Below are positions 16,149 to 23,954 of a DNA stretch of 57,604 nucleotides, piece after piece; positions within the stretch are counted from its first letter, which is position 1, and each line of letters starts with the position of its first letter. Under the pieces are notes generated by a model, which saw only the letters and a program-made list of their open reading frames with translations, made no database searches and was not told the DNA's origin. The stretch lies in the NCBI GenBank assembly GCA_964509125.1, contig CAZDVZ010000007.1, positions 1-57,604 of the forward strand, read 5' to 3'. The DNA comes from SIG653 sp964509125 (GTDB taxonomy: Bacteria; Bacillota; Clostridia; Oscillospirales; CAG-382). The position numbers and the translations under genes are program-made.

Positions 16149-16673
16149 ATGTTTAAGAAGACAAACAAAAAAGGTTTCACTCTTATCGAGCTCATCATCG
16201 TTGTTGCCATCATGGCAATCCTCGTAGCTCTTTTGGCTCCCAATGTACTTAAGTATCTTGAAAAATCCAGAGTTGGCAAAGATATCTCCGCTCTTGACTC
16301 CGTTCACACAGCAGTTAAAGCAGAAACAACAGATGAAGTTCTTTCCAAATATTCCACAGATGGCGATGCTGAAAAAGTTCAAGGTATCACAATTGAAACT
16401 ATCGCAGCAGCTACAGGCGACAGTGATTTAGCAACATTGGCAAGCAGACTTTTTGGTGATAATAAAGCTCTCGGTGATGAATTCGAAAACTCCGATTTCT
16501 TAGCTTCCAACGCAGCTGATGGCGCAACTGTAATGGTTTTCATCGATGGTCAAGGTGGCATCGCTATCGCAGCTGTTAACGCTGAAGGACTCGTTACATA
16601 CGAAGGCCAAGATTTCATTGTTGGTAACCTCGACAAAACTGAAATCGACGCAACACTTCCTTCTGCTGAATAA
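16149..16673 (+). CDS. pilA: Major type IV pilin
   Basis: The ATG at 16149 is preferred (AAGGAG 9 bases upstream) over the ATG two codons earlier. The 174-residue prepilin has a short basic leader ending KKG, cleavage before FTLIE with the conserved glutamate at +5, and a hydrophobic helix IIVVAIMAILVALLAPN that packs in the fibre core. The headgroup has no cysteines, so no disulfide-bonded D-region as in Gram-negative pilins. Codon use is strongly biased towards the pattern of highly expressed genes. It is flanked by a 126-base leader and a terminator-like hairpin, as expected of the abundant subunit. Its headgroup is repeated in the lipoprotein gene at 17725. Confidence 0.93.
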   Translation: MFKKTNKKGFTLIELIIVVAIMAILVALLAPNVLKYLEKSRVGKDISALDSVHTAVKAETTDEVLSKYSTDGDAEKVQGITIETIAAATGDSDLATLASRLFGDNKALGDEFENSDFLASNAADGATVMVFIDGQGGIAIAAVNAEGLVTYEGQDFIVGNLDKTEIDATLPSAE

Positions 16674-16746
16674 ATAGTAAGTGAAGTTCCTTTTTTGACT
16701 TTTTTTGATTTTCAAAAATAGTTAAAGTAAGTTAAAATATAGAGGT

Positions 16747-16790
16747 CCGCCGCTTTGTGTTTATACACGACGGGTGAAGCGGCGGCACTC
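16747..16790 (+). terminator. Terminator-like hairpin after the major pilin
   Basis: CCGCCGCTT (16747-16755) pairs perfectly with AAGCGGCGG (16777-16785), with a small GTGT/ACAC hairpin inside the loop. The following bases are CACTCTTTA, a poor U-tract, so read-through is likely. It would give the upstream pilin more transcript than pilD and later genes. Confidence 0.65.
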
Positions 16791-16806
16791 TTTACTTAAC
16801 GGATAA

Positions 16807-16860
16807 TGCTTGGTTTTTCAAAAAAAGCAAAGCTTTTGCTTTCTTTGAAAAGTCATAGCA
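16807..16860. repeat. Imperfect 27-base inverted repeat between pilin and pilD
   Basis: The left arm (16807-16833) and right arm (16834-16860) share TGCT, TTTTCAAA and AAAGCAAA in inverted order with a few mismatches and a bulge. It can form a long, weak AT-rich stem just before a TATAAT hexamer (16862-16867) and the pilD start. It could be a processing site or a barrier protecting the pilin message; its function is unknown. Confidence 0.6.
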
Positions 16861-16884
16861 CTATAATAAACTTTGGCGGTGTAT

Positions 16885-17682
16885 ATGGAGTTTTTTGTAA
16901 TCTACGCCTTGATACCATTTGTTTTCGGAATCTTTATAGGTAGCTTTTTAAATGTTGTAATAATACGTGCGCCGTTGAAAGAAAGCTTTGTGGGCGGACG
17001 TTCTCACTGCATGAGTTGTGGAAATACGCTGAAATGGTATCATATGGTGCCTGTTTTCAGTTGGCTTTTCCTTAGGGGGAAGTGCGGTTATTGCAAGGCT
17101 AAAATATCTTTCCAATACCCGCTGGTTGAGCTTTTAAACGGTGTGGCTTGGGCATCGATTTCCTATTACATTAATGTGGTGTGCGAAGAAATGTATTCTT
17201 CTCCCATAGGAGTCTCCTATAAGAGCATCCTTTACATAATTGCATCATCGGTTCTTATTGTTATATCGGGCATCGATATTAAAATATTTGAGATTCCATA
17301 TACAACAAACATTATTTTGACACTCCTTGGCGTAATTGCCTTGGCGTTGGATTTTGATAATTGGAGCTTGTACGTTATCGGTGCTTGTTCCGTTGGCGGT
17401 TTGCTTTTCCTTATCCAGCTTGTATCAGGCGGTAGAGCCATGGGTGGCGGCGACGTTTTTCTCATGGCGGCGGCAGGACTTTTGCTTGGTTGGAAAAACA
17501 TAATTTTGGCATTCGTAATAGGGTGCATTATAGGTTCAATAATTCATCTTACAATAATGAAGGTGAAAAAAGATACGGACAATATGCTTCCGTTTGGGCC
17601 GTATCTTTCGGCGGGAATCTTTTTTGCTATGCTTTTCGGTGACAGTATTATAAATTGGTATGTAGGGATGTTGATGATATAA
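16885..17682 (+). CDS. pilD: Prepilin peptidase/N-methyltransferase PilD
   Basis: The 265-residue polytopic enzyme cleaves prepilin leaders and N-methylates the new first residue. The N-terminal domain starts with a helix and the IGSFLNVVIIR motif, then two CxxC pairs (CMSCG and CGYCK) that bind zinc. The catalytic aspartates of the A24 family are seen in SGIDIKIFEIP and in AMGGGDVF (GxGD). About seven hydrophobic helices are visible. I start it at the ATG 16885 rather than the TTG 12 bases upstream; the ribosome binding site is weak (GGCGGTG). It processes the major pilin and the minor prepilins encoded downstream. Confidence 0.93.
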   Translation: MEFFVIYALIPFVFGIFIGSFLNVVIIRAPLKESFVGGRSHCMSCGNTLKWYHMVPVFSWLFLRGKCGYCKAKISFQYPLVELLNGVAWASISYYINVVCEEMYSSPIGVSYKSILYIIASSVLIVISGIDIKIFEIPYTTNIILTLLGVIALALDFDNWSLYVIGACSVGGLLFLIQLVSGGRAMGGGDVFLMAAAGLLLGWKNIILAFVIGCIIGSIIHLTIMKVKKDTDNMLPFGPYLSAGIFFAMLFGDSIINWYVGMLMI

Positions 17683-17724
17683 AAATTTTGCTTGTGTAAA
17701 CTTAAGTAAAAGGAGAACTTTGAG

Positions 17725-18300
17725 ATGAAGTTTTTTAAGTTCGCGTTGCTTTTGATGTCCGCTTTACTTATCTTTATGTGTTCCTGCGGGAACGAAGCGC
17801 CAAAAAGCAGTGTGGACGATGACAATGATGATGACGAAAGCCATAGTGACGTTAATATTTTAGAGATGTTGTCACCGAATATCAGGAAATACAATGAAAA
17901 ATCCAGAGTTGGCAAAGATATCTCCGCTCTTGACTCCGTTTACACGGCGGTTAAAGCAGAAACAACAGATGAAGTTCTTTCAAAACTTTCTACCGATGAT
18001 CCCGAAACAGGACAAATTGAGGGAATTTCAATAGAAGAAATTGCTTCTGCTACGAGCGGTGATTTGGGGACATTGTCAAGCAGACTTTTTGGTAAAAATA
18101 AAGCTCTCGGTGATGCATTTGAGAGTTCCGACTTTTTAGAGTCTGATGTTGCAAAAGATAATAACGCAATTGTTATGATATATCTTGACGGAATGGGCGG
18201 AATTTGCGTTGCCGCTATAGGTTCTGATGGCAACATTGTGGATTATGAGGGACAACAATTTGTGGTCGGCAATATTCACGAAAACGATATTTTGGGATAA
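17725..18300 (+). CDS. Predicted lipoprotein carrying a major-pilin headgroup
   Basis: The 191-residue protein has a lipoprotein signal peptide (FALLLMSALLIFMCSCGN; acylated Cys likely at 21, possibly 19), then an acidic linker DDDNDDDES, then a domain closely similar to the major pilin at 16149. Shared segments include PNxxKYxEKSRVGKDISALD, TAVKAETTDEVLSK, SRLFGxNKALGD, and YEGQxFxVGN near the end. Pilin helix residues after the membrane part (PNxxKY) are kept, but the class III leader and membrane core are gone, so PilD cannot process it and it cannot join the fibre in the usual way. It should sit on the outer face of the membrane by a lipid anchor. A GGAGAA site precedes the ATG. Its place between pilD and pilMN argues for a role in assembly: cap, adaptor, initiator or decoy. 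All roles are inferred. Confidence 0.85.
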   Translation: MKFFKFALLLMSALLIFMCSCGNEAPKSSVDDDNDDDESHSDVNILEMLSPNIRKYNEKSRVGKDISALDSVYTAVKAETTDEVLSKLSTDDPETGQIEGISIEEIASATSGDLGTLSSRLFGKNKALGDAFESSDFLESDVAKDNNAIVMIYLDGMGGICVAAIGSDGNIVDYEGQQFVVGNIHENDILG

Positions 18301-18385
18301 TTGTTTATTTTAACTTGTTAATAATAAATTCTAACATATATGGTAAATCCATTTGGCGTTGTGAAGGGAGGATGCACATTATTAA

Positions 18386-20035
18386 ATGTGCAAACAGTTT
18401 ATGAAAGCTAAAAGAATTTCAGGCAAACTTGTTGCCATTGGAATTGATGATAGCAATATCAAATTATGTGAGGTTGCGTTTAAGGGCGGCGAATTAAATG
18501 TTTTTAAAAGCATTTCGGTGAAAACTCCGGAATTTTCTTACGAAGACGGAATTATTAAAGATTTTCCTGCCATTGTAAGAGCTATAAACGAAGCCTTCAA
18601 AGAAAATCAAATAAAGACAAAGCGTGTTGTCTTCTCGGTTTCTTCTTCGAAAATATTATCCAAAGAGGTCGTTATCCCTGCGCTCAGTAGTGGAAAACGT
18701 ATCCTTTCTCTCGTGACGGCAAATTCCGGAGAATATTTCCCTGTTTCTACTGAAGACTGTGTATATTCTTACAGTTTGCTTGACGAATTCACGGAAGAAG
18801 ATAACGGCAAGACAGTTAAAAAAATGCGCATAATGGCATATGCTGTTGCAAACGAAATAATCAACGGGCGTTACGAGCTTGCAAAACAGCTTGGTTTTAA
18901 GGTGCTGAGTGTTGATTATACCGGCAATACCATTGTAGAAGTTTGCAAACGTCAAGTTCCTTCCAATGTTAGCATGACGCTTCTAATGAATGAGAGCACA
19001 ACGGTTGTATCTGTATTTAGCGAAAACCGTTTGAAAATGCAAAGAAACATCCCTGCCGGAATGAACGTAATTGTTTCATCCATTGCCAGATCGTACAATA
19101 TTTCAGAGGCAGAAGCGACAACTATGCTTGAAACAACTTCCCTTAAAACCGTTGTTCAAGAAAAGCCTTTGGTTGCCGACACAGTTGAGGATTATTTTAA
19201 TTCTATTCTTCGTGTGTATGAATTTTACCGCTCAAGGCATTCAGATGCCCCAATAGAGGAGGCATATATCTTTGGCAGAGGCGGAGAAATTATAGATATT
19301 GCAGAGTTTTTTGAAGCACAGGTTGATGTACCCGTAAATATGATTGAAAAGCTTGTTGGCTTTGAAAGGGTTGTTACAGAGGCTGAAAACGAATCCGAAA
19401 AAACTTATAAAGATAAACAGCTTTTCCGCTATATAGAAACTTTGGGTTGCGTTTTCGGAACTTTGGCTTTCGTTTCAAAAGAAATGGAAGGCGACAAGGT
19501 AGTAAAAACAAGAAATCGACTTTATTTGGGCGCTGTTCTTGTTTCTATAGTGGTTGCCGCTATATTGGTAGTGCTTCCGTTGCTTGAAATGCTCAACGCG
19601 AAGGAAGATAAAGCAGCAAAGGAAAGAGAACTTTCTGCGATCCCCGATGTTGCAAAAGAGTATAATGAGTTTTCTTTGGCATATGCTAAGTATAAGGATA
19701 TAATAACATTCTATGATACTACGGAAACAGATGCGGAAGCTCTCAATAATTTCATTGAAGCTCTTGAAATAGTTCGTCCTCAAAATAGTAAGATAGAAAC
19801 ACTTACCTGCTCTGCGGGCGGTGAAATTTCAATGGCAGTTATGACTGATAGTTGGGACACAAGCGCAAAGTTTATTATGCAGATCAAAGAACTGAGCATG
19901 GTAAGCGAAGTTAAGACTTCCAACATCATGCAAAGCCAAAATGAAGATGGAAAAGTATTTGTATTCTCCGTATATTGCGAAATTTCAAACGAATATATCG
20001 ATTCTGAATTGTTTGCAGAAGAGTCAAAAGGCTGA
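18386..20035 (+). CDS. pilMN: Fused PilM-PilN assembly protein
   Basis: The 549-residue protein joins two usually separate components. Residues about 12-345 form an actin-like PilM domain, with IGIDDSNIKLCEV (phosphate 1 loop), SVDYTGNTIVEVCKR, and YIFGRGGEI near the end. Residues about 378-398 are a single TM helix, and about 400-549 a PilN-like periplasmic-side part (here outside the membrane) with a short coiled coil and ferredoxin-like fold. Fusion removes the need for the PilM pocket to bind a free PilN tail. The same fusion is known in Clostridioides difficile, where the gene is called pilMN. GGGAGG lies 15 bases before the ATG, a long spacing. The gene is followed after 18 bases by pilO. 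Confidence 0.88.
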   Translation: MCKQFMKAKRISGKLVAIGIDDSNIKLCEVAFKGGELNVFKSISVKTPEFSYEDGIIKDFPAIVRAINEAFKENQIKTKRVVFSVSSSKILSKEVVIPALSSGKRILSLVTANSGEYFPVSTEDCVYSYSLLDEFTEEDNGKTVKKMRIMAYAVANEIINGRYELAKQLGFKVLSVDYTGNTIVEVCKRQVPSNVSMTLLMNESTTVVSVFSENRLKMQRNIPAGMNVIVSSIARSYNISEAEATTMLETTSLKTVVQEKPLVADTVEDYFNSILRVYEFYRSRHSDAPIEEAYIFGRGGEIIDIAEFFEAQVDVPVNMIEKLVGFERVVTEAENESEKTYKDKQLFRYIETLGCVFGTLAFVSKEMEGDKVVKTRNRLYLGAVLVSIVVAAILVVLPLLEMLNAKEDKAAKERELSAIPDVAKEYNEFSLAYAKYKDIITFYDTTETDAEALNNFIEALEIVRPQNSKIETLTCSAGGEISMAVMTDSWDTSAKFIMQIKELSMVSEVKTSNIMQSQNEDGKVFVFSVYCEISNEYIDSELFAEESKG

Positions 20036-20053
20036 GAGGGGAGGTATGTGTGA

Positions 20054-21598
20054 ATGAAGCTTGCTACAAGAGATAAAAACTTGCTTATATTTTTGCTTGT
20101 TTGTATAATTATCGTTTGTGCGTATTTATTTGGGTACAAAAGATTTACAGAACAAAAAGATCAGCTCATTAAAGAAACAGAAGTTTTGGAAAAGCAAATT
20201 GCAACAAAACGCGAGCAAGAGAAAAAGAAAGCTTTTTATGTTCTCATGACTGAGGTTTACGAGGAAAAGTTTGAAGAAGAACTTGCAAAATTCCCCGCAG
20301 GCATAGAAGAAGAAAACCAATTAATGTTTTTCAAAAGTCTTGAAGAAAGATTAAGTACGGAAGAATATCCTTTCACGCTTTCCACAGTCAATTTTTCTCA
20401 GCCTAAGTCAAGTTCCAAGTTTGCAGAGACAGCGGCTCTTACGGGCAAAGAATATATGGGTGAAAGCTCTACTGTTTCTTTCCCCTATACCTTGACTTAT
20501 GAGAAGTTTAAAGAACTTCTTGATATCCTTGAACAGTTAAAGGAAAGAAGTGTTATAAGTACTATTTCCGCATCATATAGTGAGGAGTTGGGCTTTGTTT
20601 CCGGCTCAGTGACATTTACTCAGTATGCTATTTCCGAAGAAACGAGAATTCTTCTTAAACCGGATGTTAAAGATATGGAACTTGGCACAGACAACATCTT
20701 TACTACCGATGCTGAGCTTGATGTTCCCGAAACCGAAAAAGCTGAGCTTACCATCGATGTTATTGCAAAGAGGATCGAATCTTCTTACGATATGTTTGTT
20801 GTTCTTGATGCTGCCGCATCGAAGTCTTCAACGACAATGGGATTTGCGGAAAACGGTTCCGTTCTTAAGGATTCCAAAAATGATGTACAACTTATAACGA
20901 TCATTATTGATGAGATACCTGTAGATGATCTTACAAAGCCTATCTACGATGAAAACGGCGTTCACAAAATGGATGAAAACGGCAATCTCCTTTATGAAGC
21001 AAAGAAAGTTGCTGTTATAGATCCTGTAACGGGGCTTCAAGCTATGGATCCCGCAACAGGCGAAGCTGTTTGGAAAAATGTTTACGAATACAGAGCAACA
21101 TATATCATTGGCGAAGGTGACAACGCAGAGAAAATTGAAAATGTTTTGATCCAACCTTCTGAATACCTTGACCTTTATGTATATTGTGAAGATCGTATCT
21201 ATGCCGAAGAAACAGAAAACGGTTTTGTTGATAAGGCTTCTGTAAAAGCTACAGTAATTAATAACACAACAAAGTACGAATTTATCAATATTTACATTGT
21301 TGAAAATAACCTCATGACTGAAGAGGAAAAAGCGGCTCTTGCAAAAGAAGAAGCGCTTAGAGAAGAGAATAAGCTTGCAAAGAGAGAAGATCTCACTCTG
21401 CCCAGATGGACGATTGACGAAGAAAAGTCCACCATGGATAAAATCAAGGTTATAACAACATCAGACGTTGCAAATTATCTTGCAACCGTAAGCGAAGAAT
21501 CCGAAGAAGTTACCGAAGAACCTTCCGAGGAAATTACCGAAGAACCTTCCGAAGAGGTTACAGAAGAACCTTCCGATGAAATAGTTCCCGCAGCATGA
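20054..21598 (+). CDS. pilO: PilO-like assembly protein with long C-terminal extension
   Basis: The 514-residue product has a short cytoplasmic start, one TM helix (about 9-27), a coiled coil (about 30-75) and a PilO-like domain to about residue 205, containing YTLTYEKFKELLDILEQL. PilO in Gram-negatives is about 200 residues, so residues 206-514 are extra. They include a beta-rich segment (about 230-400) and a charged stretch ending in a short Glu-Pro repeat (EEVTEEPSEEITEEPSEE and on to 510). The tail may thread into peptidoglycan. GAGGGGAGG stands before the ATG. It pairs with PilMN as the alignment complex. A 323-base gap follows, so the minor pilin genes may be a separate transcription segment. 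Confidence 0.82.
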   Translation: MKLATRDKNLLIFLLVCIIIVCAYLFGYKRFTEQKDQLIKETEVLEKQIATKREQEKKKAFYVLMTEVYEEKFEEELAKFPAGIEEENQLMFFKSLEERLSTEEYPFTLSTVNFSQPKSSSKFAETAALTGKEYMGESSTVSFPYTLTYEKFKELLDILEQLKERSVISTISASYSEELGFVSGSVTFTQYAISEETRILLKPDVKDMELGTDNIFTTDAELDVPETEKAELTIDVIAKRIESSYDMFVVLDAAASKSSTTMGFAENGSVLKDSKNDVQLITIIIDEIPVDDLTKPIYDENGVHKMDENGNLLYEAKKVAVIDPVTGLQAMDPATGEAVWKNVYEYRATYIIGEGDNAEKIENVLIQPSEYLDLYVYCEDRIYAEETENGFVDKASVKATVINNTTKYEFINIYIVENNLMTEEEKAALAKEEALREENKLAKREDLTLPRWTIDEEKSTMDKIKVITTSDVANYLATVSEESEEVTEEPSEEITEEPSEEVTEEPSDEIVPAA

Positions 21599-21921
21599 TC
21601 CACAATTGATTTAACGGGGCGTTGGAAATTTTGGACGCAAAAAGAGGGTGCCTTAAACCGATAGATGGATTTCAACATCTTGTGTTTTGGTAAAAAATTA
21701 AAAGTTTTCAATGAAATCCCTTTTTGCTACAAATAAATAGTCTGTTCTGCAATATTAAATACAGAGTGAGTTTTGTTTGTCCATTAATAAAATCCCCCCA
21801 AAAAGCTTCTAATTAACGATAGAAACCAAAGAGCTGTAAAAAAACGAATTTCGTTTTTTTACAACTCTTTGACCGCACAGTGCGACTTTGCGTTTTTGAT
21901 TATACATAAAGGGTAACAGCT
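21599..21921 (+). other. Long spacer in the pilus locus ahead of the minor pilins
   Basis: No gene is seen in these 323 bases. Near 21619-21665 there is a GCGT/ACGC hairpin followed by GGACGCAAA and CCTTAAACC words, and near the end a strong hairpin (listed separately). The spacer probably holds a leader or attenuator for the minor pilin genes. No clear promoter was found. Confidence 0.5.
21827..21871 (+). terminator. Strong hairpin ahead of the minor pilin genes
   Basis: Arms of about 21 bases (21827-21847 and 21851-21871), with one mismatch, meet over a three-base loop. The stem contains seven A opposite seven T, so it is terminator-like without a separate T-tail. It could reduce read-through from pilO or act as an attenuator. 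Confidence 0.55.
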
Positions 21922-23256
21922 ATGGCCGTAATAAATTTGTTTGAAAGATCGAAAAAATTAAATAAAAACAAAAAAGGCTTCACGTTGGTGGAATTACTTG
22001 TAGCTGTTGCGATGATCGCTATTGTTACTCCTTTTTTGGTAAAGGGGTTTATTTATGCTACGGAGTTGAATTATCGTTCAAGGCTTCAACAGCGTGCAGA
22101 TGCCGCCGCAAACTCTGTTTACGAAGGGATCGCTTCTGTGAAATACGAAGACCTCACAGACTATCTTTCTGATATTAACGGGTGGAAGCCTGTGGATGAC
22201 GGAACCGGAACTGAATACGATTATTACGTTTATAAATATTATGATGATTTAGAAGACTGTGAAGTAAAAGTTGCCGTTCAAAAATATTCCAGCTCCTACG
22301 TTGTTCCCGATTTGAATTTTTTGGGTGTAGACAGCCAGTATCTCACCTTAGCGCGGGAAATAAATGATTTTGACGGAGTTGCCGCAAACAAGATAGAGCA
22401 AGCGGCAAAATCCAGCGATGCTGTAAAAAATGTTGTTGTGAACGATATTGTTTCTCAAATAAGAAATACATACGGAGAGGACATAACCGCTTCTCAGATA
22501 GATCGTTCTAAAATACTCATAAATTGCGGAAGTATTGATAAGGATAAGATTTCCAAGGAAACATCTATTGATTTGAATATTGTGGGAGACGATTTTTTGG
22601 CCGATTATTCTGTTTCTTACAGATATCCCGCCGAAGCTCCAAACCCCGATGTTGATGACGGAACTTTGAAGGTTTCTTATAAATATGCTCATAATTTAGA
22701 TGGAAGCTGGGTGTCCATCTCAAACAGCGAGCTTGATGTGGGAAGCCAAATAAATGTGACAGTCGTTTCCGATTCGGTTTCAATTGCCGCAGAAAAGACG
22801 GGTGATACGTATGCAAGTCAAAGTTTGTTTGTGTTTTATGATCCCGTTTCGAAAATGGATTGGGTAAACATTCAAGATATCGACTCAAGCGACTATAACT
22901 ACAATGTTTTCTTTATTGAGCAAACTCCCGATGACGAAAAAGTTTTGAGCTTTGATATTATTAGTCCAACAAGTATGTCAAATAATTTTATGTATAAGTG
23001 GGCTGCCAGAGCTACAAACGAATATGTTCTTTTGACACAGGCTCAGGGGGGTTCTGTTGTTCCGAACGTGAGCCTTTATTCCAATCTTAAAACCATATCT
23101 GAAAACGGGATTCCCGATGCAATTTATGAATCCTCTGAAAAAGAAGAATCTATGTATAGAGTTCAGGTGTTGGTAACTTATCAATCCACTATTTTTGCCG
23201 AAGTTTCCGGAACATTTGAAGCAGGAGGCGGAAATGTTGATAAGTATGTAGGGTGA
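21922..23256 (+). CDS. Minor prepilin, large (PilV/PilW-like)
   Basis: The 444-residue protein has a 19-residue basic leader, a prepilin cleavage site KKG/FTLVE with Glu at +5, and a hydrophobic helix to about residue 40. The rest is a large beta-rich outer domain with no cysteine pair and no motif I recognise. AAAGGG precedes the ATG. It is the first of four prepilin-like genes in a row, the pattern of a minor-pilin tip or initiation complex. Its size is well above the usual 150-250 residues, so it may carry an adhesive domain; this is inferred from length only. Confidence 0.88.
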   Translation: MAVINLFERSKKLNKNKKGFTLVELLVAVAMIAIVTPFLVKGFIYATELNYRSRLQQRADAAANSVYEGIASVKYEDLTDYLSDINGWKPVDDGTGTEYDYYVYKYYDDLEDCEVKVAVQKYSSSYVVPDLNFLGVDSQYLTLAREINDFDGVAANKIEQAAKSSDAVKNVVVNDIVSQIRNTYGEDITASQIDRSKILINCGSIDKDKISKETSIDLNIVGDDFLADYSVSYRYPAEAPNPDVDDGTLKVSYKYAHNLDGSWVSISNSELDVGSQINVTVVSDSVSIAAEKTGDTYASQSLFVFYDPVSKMDWVNIQDIDSSDYNYNVFFIEQTPDDEKVLSFDIISPTSMSNNFMYKWAARATNEYVLLTQAQGGSVVPNVSLYSNLKTISENGIPDAIYESSEKEESMYRVQVLVTYQSTIFAEVSGTFEAGGGNVDKYVG

Positions 23257-23288
23257 TGAATTTTTAAAAAGGCGATAGAAGGCAGATT

Positions 23289-23888
23289 ATGAAAAAGAAT
23301 AAAAATATAAAAAAAGTCTTTCAAAATTTAATAGACCGAGAAAAAAAGTCTGCCGAAAGCATTAAGAGCGGTTTGAACAGCAGTAAAAAATCAGGTTTCA
23401 CGCTTGTAGAGCTTATTGTTGTAGTTACAATTCTGTCCTTGTTGGTAAGTTTTTCTGTTGTTTCCATGGCTTCTGTAAACAGGAGAAAAGCTACAAGAGC
23501 GGGAAAGCTGATTGATAGTGAGTTGACCACTCTTGCTTCAAACGCTTATTCAAGAGACGGTTCGTGGCGTTTGGAATTTGAATTTGACGAAACAGAAAAA
23601 TGTTATGTTTTAACTCAACAAGTAAATACCGTGGATCCCGATAAAGAGATTGCATGGGAAGATTTTTCAAAAATCAAACTATCTAAAAATGTTGATATCA
23701 GTTTTGGCGGAGATGAATATAACGAAAGCAATAGCGGCGGTACGCATTATATCTCTGTTTCAAGAGAAAAAGGCTGTTACGTTACTGATGAAGGATATTT
23801 TTGCGATACAATATATGTTCATTCGGCGTCTAAAGTTGTTACTATTTATCTTTCGTCGGAATCAGGCGGCCACAGAGTTTTGGATTAA
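23289..23888 (+). CDS. Minor prepilin (GspH/FimT-like)
   Basis: The 199-residue protein has a long 36-residue basic leader, then KSG/FTLVE with Glu at +5, and a helix LIVVVTILSLLVSFSVVS. The pattern VNRRKATRAGKLIDSEL after the helix is common in pseudopilins of the GspH/FimT kind. A small beta-rich domain follows, ending without cysteines in a conserved pair. GAAGG lies 6 bases before the ATG. It lies in the middle of the minor pilin group and would be processed by PilD. Confidence 0.87.
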   Translation: MKKNKNIKKVFQNLIDREKKSAESIKSGLNSSKKSGFTLVELIVVVTILSLLVSFSVVSMASVNRRKATRAGKLIDSELTTLASNAYSRDGSWRLEFEFDETEKCYVLTQQVNTVDPDKEIAWEDFSKIKLSKNVDISFGGDEYNESNSGGTHYISVSREKGCYVTDEGYFCDTIYVHSASKVVTIYLSSESGGHRVLD

Positions 23889-23954
23889 TCCGGGTAAAAA
23901 GTATAAAGAGCGTTTTCGATTATATGCGCGCAAGCATGAAAGGCATGAAAGTAT

